A stretch of 64,000 nt of DNA from Alloacidobacterium dinghuense (GTDB lineage Bacteria > Acidobacteriota > Terriglobia > Terriglobales > Acidobacteriaceae): positions 2,480,001 to 2,544,000 of the forward strand of contig NZ_CP060394.1 of NCBI RefSeq assembly GCF_014274465.1, read 5' to 3'. Every line of letters starts with the position of its first letter. Position 1 is the first letter of the stretch. The notes below the pieces were generated by a model, which did no database searches, was not told the origin of the DNA, and saw only the letters and a program-made list of their open reading frames with translations. The translations under genes and the position numbers were made by a program. Positions 17,526-26,900 of the stretch are shown here, piece after piece.

Positions 17526-17770
17526 TTGACCTCCAGACGTTCGTGCGATTGCGCTCGCTGATCCCAATGCTTACCCACGAGACAAACGGATGCAGCATGT
17601 GTCACGCTGACATGTTTCGTAAGAATCCAACCGCCGAGCTGTTCTCCAAGCACCATTCCCAGGAGGCCGAGCAGAGCGACGATTGGCGGGGCCGGACTCT
17701 TTACGCGAATCACTCCATACAAAATGCCAACAAACACACCTACAGCAAATGAAATAAACATTACCTTCAT
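17522..17770 (-). CDS. XapX-domain (DUF1427) small membrane protein
   Basis: 82 residues. The N-terminal ~50 residues carry two helices and the XapX signature (GVIRVKSPAPPIVALLGLLG then MVLGEQLG). The remaining ~30 residues are hydrophilic. XapX proteins are of unknown function and are commonly encoded next to isochorismatase-like hydrolases and amidohydrolases, as here. Its stop overlaps the ATG of the MRJP-like gene, and the amidohydrolase ends 27 bases upstream, so one operon is likely. Confidence 0.85.
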   Translation of the reverse strand: MKVMFISFAVGVFVGILYGVIRVKSPAPPIVALLGLLGMVLGEQLGGWILTKHVSVTHAASVCLVGKHWDQRAQSHERLEVK

Positions 17771-17797
17771 CGCTTGCTCTCCTCTGGCTCTTCGCAG

Positions 17798-19609
17798 CTA
17801 AAAGGCGAAGCAATCACACCCCAAGCCCCAGATGGCTTCACCCAGACGCGGGGTTGACCTATGTTGGACAGCTGCATGGTTGCGGCAGCTATGGGTGAAC
17901 GCTTTGACAGGAAGCTCTAGCGGATCGTAGTACCCTCCATAATGAGCGGTGGGCGCCCAATCAAGCGCTGCCGGGAGCGGCGACGGGGCAAGCTTATCAA
18001 AATCTTTATTGGCATACACAACCTCGCCGCCAACAACCGTAAGCACCGATTGAAGGTCTTTGATTTCTTCTTCCGGCACAGTGAAATAGTCCGCGGTCAG
18101 TACAGCGAAATCTGCCAGCTGACCAGGAAGCAGGCCACCTTTAGTGCCATCCTCGGCCGAAAACCAACTGCTGCCTTGCGTATAGAGACGAAGCGCTTCC
18201 TCACGCGACATGCGATTGCTTTCTGAATAAATGCTCAAACCACCCACTGTTTTTCCGGACGAAAGCCAGTAGAGAGCCATATAAGGGTTGAAACTCGCAA
18301 CGCGAGTAGCATCCGTGCCTGCCCCCACAGGCAGGCCAAGTTCAATCATCCGGCGAATAGGTGGTGTACGCTGTGCCGCTTTCTTGCCGTAGCGGTCGAC
18401 GAAATACTCTCCCTGATATGCCATGCGGTGCTGCACTGCAATGCCTCCGCCAAGCGCAGCAACCCGTTCAATATTTTTGTCTGTAATCGTCTCTGCATGA
18501 TCGAAAAACCAATGCAGTCCGTTAAATGGGATATCACGATTAACCTTCTCGAATACATTCAAAAAGCGTTCGATAGATTCGTTGTATGTTGCGTGGAGGC
18601 GGAAGGGCCATCGCTTTTCCGCAAGCAAGCGCACAACCTGCTCCAACTCTGCTTCCATGACTCCGTCGAGATCGGGCCGTGGCTCAAGGAAGTCCTCGAA
18701 GTCTGCAGCGGAAAAGACCAGCGTCTCGCCCGCTCCGTTTAGCCGGTATGTCTGGTCACCCTGATACAGGGTCGTGCTGCTTGTCCAGTTTTTGAAATCT
18801 TCCAACTCGTGCTTCGGTCGCTGTGTAAAGAGGTTGTACGCGATACGAACTGTCATCTGCTTCTTTTGGTGCAGCGCTTCAATTACCTTGTAGTCGGCCG
18901 GGTAGTTCTGAAATCCTCCGCCGGCATCAACGGCGCTGGTAATGCCCAGGCGATTGAGCTCGCGCATGAAATGTCGAGTAGATACGAGCTGGTCCTCATA
19001 GTTCAGCAACGGTCCCTTCGCTAGAGTTGCATAGAGGATGCCCGCGTTTGGTCTTGCGATCAGAATTCCGGTCGGATTGCCGTTCTTATCTCTCTGAATT
19101 TCTCCCCCGGGAGGGTTCGGCGAATCTTTCGTATACCCCACAGCCCGCAACGCGGCCGCATTCAAGAACGCGCGATCATAGAGGTGCAGAACAAACACAG
19201 GAGTGTCGGGAGAGACCTTGTTAATCTCATCTAATGTGGGCATCCGTCTCTCCGCGAATTGAAATTCATTCCATCCCCCTACGACGCGCACCCACTGTGG
19301 CGCAGGAGTCCGCTGCGCCTGTTCCTTCAGCATTTGTAATGCGTCAGCGAGAGAAGGCACTCCGTCCCAACGCAGTTCCATGTTGTAATGCAACCCGCCA
19401 CGGATGATATGCAGATGAGAGTCGTTTAACCCGGGGATGACAGTGTGACCAGCTAGATCTATGACTTCGGTTTCAGGCGTGCGCGAGCTGAGCATTTCCT
19501 CGTTTGTTCCGATTGCGATGATCTTTCCAGACTCAACGGCGAGTGCTTGAACAAAATACGGCTTGCCGTTTGTCGCGATCTTTCCATTGAAGAAAATTTT
19601 CGTTGGCAT
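17798..19609 (-). CDS. YtcJ-like metal-dependent amidohydrolase
   Basis: 603 residues, usual for the amidohydrolase_3/YtcJ group. The N-terminal beta-sandwich is followed by the metal-binding HxH motif (PGLNDSHLHI), later metal ligands in LHATYNESIERFLNVFE and HWFFDHAETITDKN, and the catalytic aspartate region GLPVGAGTDATR. The C-terminus GLGCDCFAF is typical of this group. These cytoplasmic enzymes cleave amide or related bonds in various small molecules; the substrate cannot be assigned. It is preceded by an isochorismatase-like hydrolase and a crotonase in the same direction, suggesting a small catabolic operon. Confidence 0.88.
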   Translation of the reverse strand: MPTKIFFNGKIATNGKPYFVQALAVESGKIIAIGTNEEMLSSRTPETEVIDLAGHTVIPGLNDSHLHIIRGGLHYNMELRWDGVPSLADALQMLKEQAQRTPAPQWVRVVGGWNEFQFAERRMPTLDEINKVSPDTPVFVLHLYDRAFLNAAALRAVGYTKDSPNPPGGEIQRDKNGNPTGILIARPNAGILYATLAKGPLLNYEDQLVSTRHFMRELNRLGITSAVDAGGGFQNYPADYKVIEALHQKKQMTVRIAYNLFTQRPKHELEDFKNWTSSTTLYQGDQTYRLNGAGETLVFSAADFEDFLEPRPDLDGVMEAELEQVVRLLAEKRWPFRLHATYNESIERFLNVFEKVNRDIPFNGLHWFFDHAETITDKNIERVAALGGGIAVQHRMAYQGEYFVDRYGKKAAQRTPPIRRMIELGLPVGAGTDATRVASFNPYMALYWLSSGKTVGGLSIYSESNRMSREEALRLYTQGSSWFSAEDGTKGGLLPGQLADFAVLTADYFTVPEEEIKDLQSVLTVVGGEVVYANKDFDKLAPSPLPAALDWAPTAHYGGYYDPLELPVKAFTHSCRNHAAVQHRSTPRLGEAIWGLGCDCFAF

Positions 19610-19680
19610 ATCTACCTCCGAATTCTTTGCTTTGATCTCAAAGGCGAGAGGCCGGAGTCAGATTCCGGCCTCGGTGCTCG

Positions 19681-20382
19681 CTATTTGTGAACTACTTCGA
19701 GTGGCACCTCCCAGCCCTCGTACACGGTCGCAGGCGTGCCATGAACCATGGTGGATGCATATTCGACTCCCATGCCGTACGCTCCGCAATGTTGCTTTAC
19801 TACGTCCATCACGGCGGTATAGGTGTCCTTGTGAGCCCAATCGCGTTGCCATTCAAGCATCACCTGAATCCAGGTGACTGGCTTCGCCCCCGCCTGCTCG
19901 ATCCGGCGCATCGCAGTCTCATGCGTGCGCAGATCGAGATCGCCAACGCAATCTTCGACGACATACACTTCAAAGCCGTCATGAATAGCCTGGATAGTGG
20001 GAAAAGCAACACAGACCTCGGTCCAGAGTCCAGCGAGAACAATCTTCTTGCGGCCTGTCTTTTTCACAGCAGCAACGAAATTCTCATCGTCCCAGGAGTT
20101 CATGCTGCTGCGCTCAATTAGAGTCTGATCTGGATAGATCGCTCGAAGCTGCGGCCAGATGTACCCGCTGAAGGTTGTTTCGACCGTGCTCAGGATGAGA
20201 GGCACCCCGAAGATCTTCGTAGCCTTCGCGAACCCTACAACGTTGTTAATCAATGACTGCCTGTCAATGCTGTTTATTCCGAAAAGCATCTGTGGCTGAT
20301 GATCAATCAGCGTTACAACACAATTGTCTGGAGTGAGCAACCCTTTCTCACTCCGCTTGGCAAGGCCGTTGTTCTGAGTCAT
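19681..20382 (-). CDS. Isochorismatase-like cysteine hydrolase, YcaC type
   Basis: 233 residues from the ATG at 20382, which follows AGAGGAGAAG. Catalytic residues of the family can be placed: Asp in VTLIDHQPQMLF and Cys in LAGLWTEVCVAFPTIQAI, with YVVEDCVGDLDLRTHE as the usual closing strand. YcaC-like enzymes are octameric hydrolases of unknown natural substrate. The protein is longer at the C-terminus than plain YcaC (about 208 residues), with an extra tail ending EGWEVPLEVVHK. Its place next to XapX and YtcJ-like genes repeats a known association. Confidence 0.88.
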   Translation of the reverse strand: MTQNNGLAKRSEKGLLTPDNCVVTLIDHQPQMLFGINSIDRQSLINNVVGFAKATKIFGVPLILSTVETTFSGYIWPQLRAIYPDQTLIERSSMNSWDDENFVAAVKKTGRKKIVLAGLWTEVCVAFPTIQAIHDGFEVYVVEDCVGDLDLRTHETAMRRIEQAGAKPVTWIQVMLEWQRDWAHKDTYTAVMDVVKQHCGAYGMGVEYASTMVHGTPATVYEGWEVPLEVVHK

Positions 20383-20661
20383 GACTCTTCTCCTCTTTTG
20401 AAATGAATGGACTATAAGCGCTCCCGCTTGCACGCATCAGAAGAACCGGTCGCGCTGCTGCTTACTTACGTCGCTTTGAAAAAGGCAAGTATGTCTGCAC
20501 CTCAACATCGTTCCGGTTGTGTCTTGGTGGCTGGGCAGCTGAACAAAAGTTTCGCGCTGGCGGCCAAAAACTCACGATCCAGCACAATTGGACGTAAGTT
20601 GCCTTTCATAAATCGGTTCTTTGTGGTGGCTTGTCGTTTCGTGTTGAATTGCATGCCCGCT

Positions 20662-21468
20662 TCATGCAGATTTTCTTTTCTGAGCGACAGGTTCACCCTT
20701 GACTTGCTTTGATTTCACTAAATCTGCGGACGACGCTCCTTCGAGAGAAAGCCCATAGCCGACTTCCCGCACCACGCGCTCCTTCAACGGCTGGATGAAA
20801 TGCACGCGTGTGTTACGCCGAGTCACCTCCGGAGCTTTTAGGTACAGTTCCGCCAATTCTCGCGCACGATTGAGCGCCTGGCCGTTGGGCACGACTTCCG
20901 CGACGACTCCCCATTCCTGCGCAGTACGCGCCGGCAGTGGCTTGGGATCGAGAAGAAACGCCTCGGCACGTCCCGCTCCAGCGCGATAACTCCACGTGGT
21001 GAAGATGCCGTCACCCGGCGCAACACCAACGGCGTAGTGCGCTACATCCTGAAAGGTCGCACTCTCGCCGGCCACAATGACATTGCCGAGCAGCACATAA
21101 TCGGAGTGTACGTAGGCGCGCCCCTCGATCGCTGCGATCACCGGCACCCGGATATTAGCGATGTTTTCCAGAACTTGAACGCCCTCGTCGTGAATCTGGC
21201 TCCAGACTCCGGGATCAGAAACGTCGCCGAAAGACGACCAGTCCACATTGATAATGAAGTCTCCTCCCGCGCCGGTGAGGATAACGATCTTGTTAGCACG
21301 ATCTTGTGCGATGCGGTAAAACGCATTGACAAATTCCGTGTGACCTTGCGCATTCATAATGCACGGCCCACCGTTACTATGGAACTCGGCAACCAGCACG
21401 CCCATGGCGTCCCGCGCCAGCCTCAGTTGGCGGTAGGCCGAGAAATAGTCCGATTGAGCTGTCTGCAT
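20662..21468 (-). CDS. Crotonase-fold (enoyl-CoA hydratase/isomerase family) protein
   Basis: 268 residues from the ATG at 21468 (AGAGGACAATGCC before it). The fold is shown by VLVAEFHSNGGPCIMN, the oxyanion-hole region IVILTGAGGDFIINVDWSSFGD and IRVPVIAAIEGRAYVHSDYV. The usual catalytic glutamates of hydratases are not clearly in place, so the reaction could be hydrolysis, isomerisation or C-C bond cleavage. The C-terminal 30 residues are Lys-rich and variable. It lies 280 bases upstream of the YcaC-like gene in the same direction. Confidence 0.85.
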   Translation of the reverse strand: MQTAQSDYFSAYRQLRLARDAMGVLVAEFHSNGGPCIMNAQGHTEFVNAFYRIAQDRANKIVILTGAGGDFIINVDWSSFGDVSDPGVWSQIHDEGVQVLENIANIRVPVIAAIEGRAYVHSDYVLLGNVIVAGESATFQDVAHYAVGVAPGDGIFTTWSYRAGAGRAEAFLLDPKPLPARTAQEWGVVAEVVPNGQALNRARELAELYLKAPEVTRRNTRVHFIQPLKERVVREVGYGLSLEGASSADLVKSKQVKGEPVAQKRKSA

Positions 21469-21582
21469 GGCATTGTCCTCTCGTGTGTTTAGAGTTCGAT
21501 GGTCGGCTTCTGTTTCGGGATTAAAGCCTAATCCGTAGCGAAGCACCCGATTGCGAAGAACGGTAAGGGCTGAAATGATTTC

Positions 21583-21639
21583 TCATATTGCAGGAGTAGC
21601 TTTTTCGTGTGAATCAGTGACTGTCGTTACCTGCGCCAT
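21583..21639 (-). other. 18-codon mini-ORF with a strong ribosome site (leader or gene-start stub)
   Basis: GTGAGGAGG lies ~8 bases before ATG, and the frame MAQVTTVTDSHEKATPAI ends in TGA. It sits ~115 bases upstream of the crotonase gene. Either a leader peptide or the remaining start of a deleted gene; the latter fits other stubs in this window. Confidence 0.4.
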
Positions 21640-22646
21640 TGTTTTTCCTCCTCACAATTCCTGATCTTTCCGAATCGCTGCCGGCTAGGTAAGCTGCACA
21701 GCCGAATTTCTTGCGCAGACCAATTTGAGTGCCAGGCCGCAAGAATGAATGTCTGCGCTCTCTACCGGAGCATGCCGAGTGCCAGAAAGCAGCGTCGCAA
21801 CATCGCCTGAATTCAAAAGGGTTGCGTAACGGCGAATCTCGCTGGCATTCGTCACGTGGCGAATCTCTGACTCAAGGCGGAAAGCAGATTGACGCGGCGA
21901 GCGCAATTCCATCACGCCTGCAACTGAGAGGTTGAGACAAACCGGAAGACTCTGGCTCTGAAAGTGCCCGACTGTTGCTGAACCAAGCGGCGTACTTCAC
22001 TTTCCCTGCTGTGTGCAATCAGGTAGGAAATCTTCGCGCTCCCTTCGCGCAGAAGGCGAACAGCTCTCATTTCGCACTCACCGTGCTCTTCCAAGCGGGT
22101 AGCATCGCGTTGAGCCCTCGCCGGGTGCGGAGGACCAGAACCAGCGTTTCAGTTTACGCTGCCCAAACGCGAGACAGGACCGGATCAGACCCTCGGATGA
22201 TCTGAAACTTTCTTCCCTCAATCGATGGAGTCACAGCCAACGATTCGGGATGAGGAGATTTCTGCACTCGCAGAGGATGGAATGGCCTCAAAGGACGTGG
22301 TGAACTGCGTTGCCGCTTTGAATAGAAGGCTTCATCTCGTGCTCAACTGGAACTCTCCGCCAGGGCTCTGAATTGCGAAATCAAGATCCTCGCTTACGTT
22401 GTCGATTGGTTTGACCACACAATCCTGTTGACGCAGCAGGACCTCCGAGAAATAGTCGACAAGCTGGAAGAGCATGGCGATGCCAGGTCCATCGACGGAA
22501 TTGATGGAGTGTGGTTCATTATGATATTTGGAAATGACCATCTCTTCTGCACGATCGCGGCAAACAGATTGATGTTCCCAGAAACTGATTCCGCGTCGTG
22601 AGAAGAGGTGTTTCATTTCGACTAATCGAACCTGCTGGAACAAGGC
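21640..22646. other. About 1 kb with no assignable gene
   Basis: Several short frames have protein-like composition but no recognised family and mutually exclusive overlaps. On the minus strand, 22332-22616 gives ~94 residues (MKHLFSRRGISFWEHQSVCR at the start), and two coupled frames occur at 21912-22094 and 21685-21915. On the plus strand, 22225-22371 gives 48 residues (MESQPTIRDEEISALAEDGM) and a shifted frame continues to about 22600. None has enough support to be called a gene. The region must hold promoters for the divergent crotonase and permease genes. Confidence 0.35.
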
Positions 22647-23675
22647 ATGATTTCGGATTCGATCAACGGGGTTTTCGTTATTGCGGCCGGCGGTGTGGCA
22701 AACGGGTCATTTCCTGTCCCCTCCAAGCGTATCCTGATCTGGAAGTGGGAACATATTTGGCTCATCTACTCTGCCTTCGCGATGGCGATACTACCCATCG
22801 GCCTGGCTCTCGCTTTCGCCCCGCAAATCATCCGTCAAACCCTCATTAGCGATCCTCACCTCACGGCTCAGATGGGTGGATGTGGACTGCTATTCGGCGC
22901 CGGTTCGGTACTTTTTGGGGTAAGCCTGGCCCGGTTGGGAATCGCCATTACCAACGCTCTGGTTTCAGGAACAGTGGTTTTCCTGGGTAGCTTCTGGCCT
23001 ATTTGGGTTGGAGGAGTACAAATGGACCGGCGGCATTTGCAGTGGCTGATCTTCGGCTTGACGCTGTTGATTCTCAGCTTGATCCTCTGCGCCGGAGCGT
23101 CGGTCATCAGGGATCGATCTCAGCAGAATGAGTTGAATGAAGTGCGGCCTTCCACCGGCGCGTTCGCGGCGGTGCTCCTGGCTGTTTTGGCAGGTTGTTT
23201 GTCGTCCGTATTGAATGTAGGCTTTGCCTCGGGAGGCCGCCTCATTGCGAACGCCAGGATAGACGGTTCGCCGCCCCTGCTCGCTAGTTTAGCTGTCTGG
23301 ATCCCGGCACTTTTCGGCGGGCTGATCTTTAATATGGGTTACCCGGCATATCTGATATCCCTTCGCGGTTCCTGGCCTGTGCTCTTCGAAGGACATCATT
23401 GTGTGGGCAGATGGTGCCGCTCCGCCCTGATGGGGAGCATGTGGTTTGGCGCCATCCTGCTCTACGGATTTGGGGCGTCCATCCTGGGAAGTGCGGGCTC
23501 TGTTTATGGCTGGGCGCTGGGGATGTCGGTTTCCATCCTGACCGCAAACGTTTGGGGCGTCGCCGGCGGAGAGTGGAACGGGGCGAGCTTCCAGCCGAAG
23601 CTTCTAATGTTATTGTCGACCGTGCTTTTGATCGCCTCGTTCGGTGTTCTCTGCCTTACACGGCTACCCCGATGA
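22647..23675 (+). CDS. RhaT-like sugar/proton symporter family permease
   Basis: 342 residues with about ten membrane helices. The start carries the RhaT-type signature: GGVANGSFPVPSKRI, then WKWEHIWLIYS and the LPIGLALAFAP turn. The middle (GCLSSVLNVGFASGG) and end (EWNGASFQPKLLMLLSTVLL) also fit L-rhamnose-proton symporter relatives. In Acidobacteriota such permeases are often present without a rhamnose operon, so the substrate is uncertain. The gene stands alone on the plus strand. A strong hairpin begins 10 bases after its stop. Confidence 0.8.
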   Translation: MISDSINGVFVIAAGGVANGSFPVPSKRILIWKWEHIWLIYSAFAMAILPIGLALAFAPQIIRQTLISDPHLTAQMGGCGLLFGAGSVLFGVSLARLGIAITNALVSGTVVFLGSFWPIWVGGVQMDRRHLQWLIFGLTLLILSLILCAGASVIRDRSQQNELNEVRPSTGAFAAVLLAVLAGCLSSVLNVGFASGGRLIANARIDGSPPLLASLAVWIPALFGGLIFNMGYPAYLISLRGSWPVLFEGHHCVGRWCRSALMGSMWFGAILLYGFGASILGSAGSVYGWALGMSVSILTANVWGVAGGEWNGASFQPKLLMLLSTVLLIASFGVLCLTRLPR

Positions 23676-23685
23676 GCCAATAGGA

Positions 23686-23706
23686 CGTGCCAGTTGGGCT
23701 GGCACG
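23686..23706 (+). terminator. Inverted repeat after the permease gene
   Basis: CGTGCCAG-TTGGG-CTGGCACG is a perfect 8-bp stem with a 5-base loop, 10 bases after the stop codon. No run of T follows, so it may act as an RNA-stabilising end or a factor-dependent stop rather than a simple intrinsic terminator. Confidence 0.45.
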
Positions 23707-23738
23707 GTGAAGGGCAAAACCGAAAAGAGGCATCCTTC

Positions 23739-23906
23739 ATGCTCAAGGCCGGAGAGGCAACGTGCGCTGTCACCCCCCTGAACGGCATGACCGTTTTAGG
23801 CTACGTTTCACGCAACGGCAAAGAAACGGTGAGGAGCCGAACGATAAGCCAAGAAAGGACACGAGCATTAACACGCGCTCAGTCAATTTGCTTGGGGCAA
23901 TCGTAG
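23739..23906 (+). pseudogene. Possible N-terminal stub of a neutral-ceramidase-like protein
   Basis: 55 codons starting MLKAGEATCAVTPLNGMTVL and GYVSRNGK. This resembles the first ~25 residues of ceramidase-like enzymes (KAG.A...TP..G....GY). After that the sequence is Arg-rich and unlike any family, and a stop follows at 23904. It precedes the giant kinase gene by 6 bases. Either a gene start left by deletion or a chance match; no body of such an enzyme follows. Confidence 0.35.
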
Positions 23907-23912
23907 CGCGAG

Positions 23913-26900
23913 ATGATCTTGTGGAGTGGGAGACCTTTGAGTTCCAATTTCGAGACCTTATGGAACGACGGGGAGTTCCGTCTGTCGAGGAGCGCCAAAG
24001 CCGGTGCGTCCTGCCCAGTCCTGGTCTTGACATCTGCAGTAGACCAGCCCGCGCCGAGCAGCAGCGCGCGGCTGGAACACGCGTATGACTTGCGGAGTGA
24101 GCTCGATCCAAGCTGGGCTGCACGGCCCCTGGAGCTCATTCATGACCACGGAAAACCTGCGCTGCTCATTGAAGATCACGGCGGGGAGGTGCTTGCGCGA
24201 CTGCTCGGCAAACCGTGGGAACTGGACCTGTTTTTACGCGTTGCCATAGGCATAACAGCGGCGCTGGGGCGTCTGCATCAGCGCGGTCTGTTCCATAGAG
24301 ACATCAAACCCGCAAACGTTTTTGTGAACACTTCGACCGGCGAAGCGTGGCTGTCAGGCTTTGGACTCGCTTCGCGCCTGCCGCGCGAGCGACAAACGCC
24401 CGAGGCGCCCGAAACAATCGCCGGCACGCTTGCCTATATGGCCCCCGAACAGACCGGGCGGACGAACCGCTCGATCGATTCCCGCAGCGACCTTTACTCT
24501 CTCGGCGTCACGCTGTACCAGTTACTTACCGGCTCGCTGCCGTTCATCGCGTCCGATCCGATGGTATGGGTTCACTGCCATATCGCCAGAAGACCGGTGT
24601 CGCCAAGCGAGCGATTGGACAAAATCCCAATCGCTGTCTCCCAAATCATCATGAGGCTGCTCGCCAAAACGGCCGAGGAGCGCTACCAGACTGCGACCGG
24701 CCTTGAGAGTGATCTACGGCGTTGTCTTGCCGAGTGGGAAGCTCACCGGCACGTCGTTGAGTTCCCGCTTGGCCAACATGACACCCCCGATCGGCTGCTG
24801 ATCCCCGAGAATCTGTACGGCAGGGAACGCGAGGTCGACGCCTTGCTCGCGGCGTTCGACCGCGTGGTCAAGGGCGGCGCGCCGGAATTGGTGCTCGTCT
24901 CGGGATATTCCGGTATTGGAAAATCCTCTGTCGTCAATGAGCTGCACATGGTGGTTGCTCCACCGCGAGGACTCTTCGCCTCAGGCAAGTTCGATCAGTA
25001 CAAGCGCGACATTCCCTATTCGACCCTGGTGCAGGCATTTCAAAGCCTTGTGCGACCTCTTCTCGGCAAGAGCGACGCCGAACTGGCGATCTGGCGCGGC
25101 ACGTTTCTGGAGGCGCTCGAGGTGAATGCACAGCTCATGACCGACCTCATCCCCGAACTGAAGCTCGTCATCGGAGACCAGGCGCCGGTCCCGGAGCTTG
25201 AGCCTCAGCAAGCGCAAAGCCGTTTCCAGCTCGTTTTCCGGCGCTTCATTGGCGTATTCGCCCGGCCGGAACATCCGCTAGCGCTGTTTCTCGACGATTT
25301 GCAGTGGCTCGACGCCGCGACCCTCGACCTGCTGGAGGATCTGCTGATCCGGTCGGATTTGCGACATCTGATGTTAATCGGCGCTTACCGCGACAATGAA
25401 GTTGATGCCGCTCATCCATTGACGCGTAAGCTCGAAGCGATCCGCCAAGCCGGAGCGCGGGTGCAGGAAGTTCGCCTAGCGCCGCTCGCTCGTGACGACC
25501 TTGGACAGTTGATCGCCGATGCGCTTCGCTGCGATCCGGCCGACGCTGCGCCGCTGGTGCAACTAGTGCATGAAAAGACCGCCGGCAATCCCTTCTTCGT
25601 GATCCAGTTTCTTTACTCGCTCGCGGAAGAGGGATTGCTTCGCTTCGATCAGGACGCGGCGGGCTGGTCCTGGGATCTCGGTCGCATTCGCGACAAGGGT
25701 TATGCCGACAATGTCGTAGACCTCATGCTGGGCAAGGTGACCCGCTTGCCGGCCGAAACGAAGCACGCGTTGCAGCAGTTCGCCTGTCTCGGCAACGTTG
25801 GTACGACCCCGATGCTTTCGGCCGTTCTGGAGACCACCAAGGAGCAGGTGCATGCGGTTCTGTGGCCGGCAGTCCGTCAGGAACTGATCGAGCGCCTGGA
25901 AGGGTCTTACAAATTTATTCACGACCGGGTACAGGAGGCCGCCTATTCGCTAGTCCCAGAAGCGTTGCGCGCTGAGGTCCATCTCCGGATAGGAAGGCTG
26001 CTGGTGACGGAAACGCCCGCCGACAAACGGGAGGAGGCGATCTTCGAGATCCTCAATCAGCTCAACCGCAGCGCTGGACTGATTATCTCGCAAGAGGAAC
26101 GGGACCAACTCGCCGAGCTCAACCTGCTCGCTGGCAAACGCGCCAAGGGAGCTACTGCCTATGCCTCAGCGCTCACCTATCTCATCGCCGGTGGGGCGCT
26201 ATTGAAGGACGATTGTTGGGAGCGCAGGCGCGAGCTGATCTTTGCGCTGGAGTTGAACCGCGCCGAATGCGAATTCTTGACCGGCCAGTTGTCGGTCGCA
26301 GAGGAGCGATTGGCTGCGCTGTCCAATCGCACCACGACAATAGTCGAATTAGCAATCGTCGCGTGCTTGCGCATGGATGTCTCCACGACCCTCAATCTTA
26401 GTGGCCGTGCGGTTGCTTTTTGTCTCGATTACCTCAGGCATGTCGGTATCGAGTGGTCCCCCCGCCCGACAGAGGAAGAGATGCGGCGCGAATACGAGCG
26501 CATCTGGTCACTGCTCGGGAACCGCACCATTGAGGATCTCATCGATTTGCCTCTGATGCAGGACCCCGCCTCCCTCGCCACGGTCGATGTTCTGATTAAG
26601 GTTTTGCCGCCAGCTAAGCAGACCGACGAGAACTTGGCTTCCTTGGCGATCTGCAAGGCGGTCAGTCTTAGCATCGAGCACGGCAACTGCGATGCGTCCT
26701 GTGTCGCCTGCGAATGGCTCGCCAGGATTGCCGGACCGCATTTCGGCGACTACAAGGCTGGATATCGATTCGGCCATGTCGGCTTTGAGCTCGTCGAACG
26801 ACGCGGACTAAAACGCTATCAGGCGAGCACCCATCATTGCTTCGCGATTTTCGTCGCACGCTGGACGAAACACGTGCGGGCTTGCGTTGATCTCCTGCGC

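Noticed and set aside
23700-23718. TGGCACGG...GGGCA, sigma54-like motif upstream of the giant kinase
   Set aside because: The GG to GC spacing is 11 bases, not 10, and the -24 block is part of a hairpin arm, so it is probably a coincidence.
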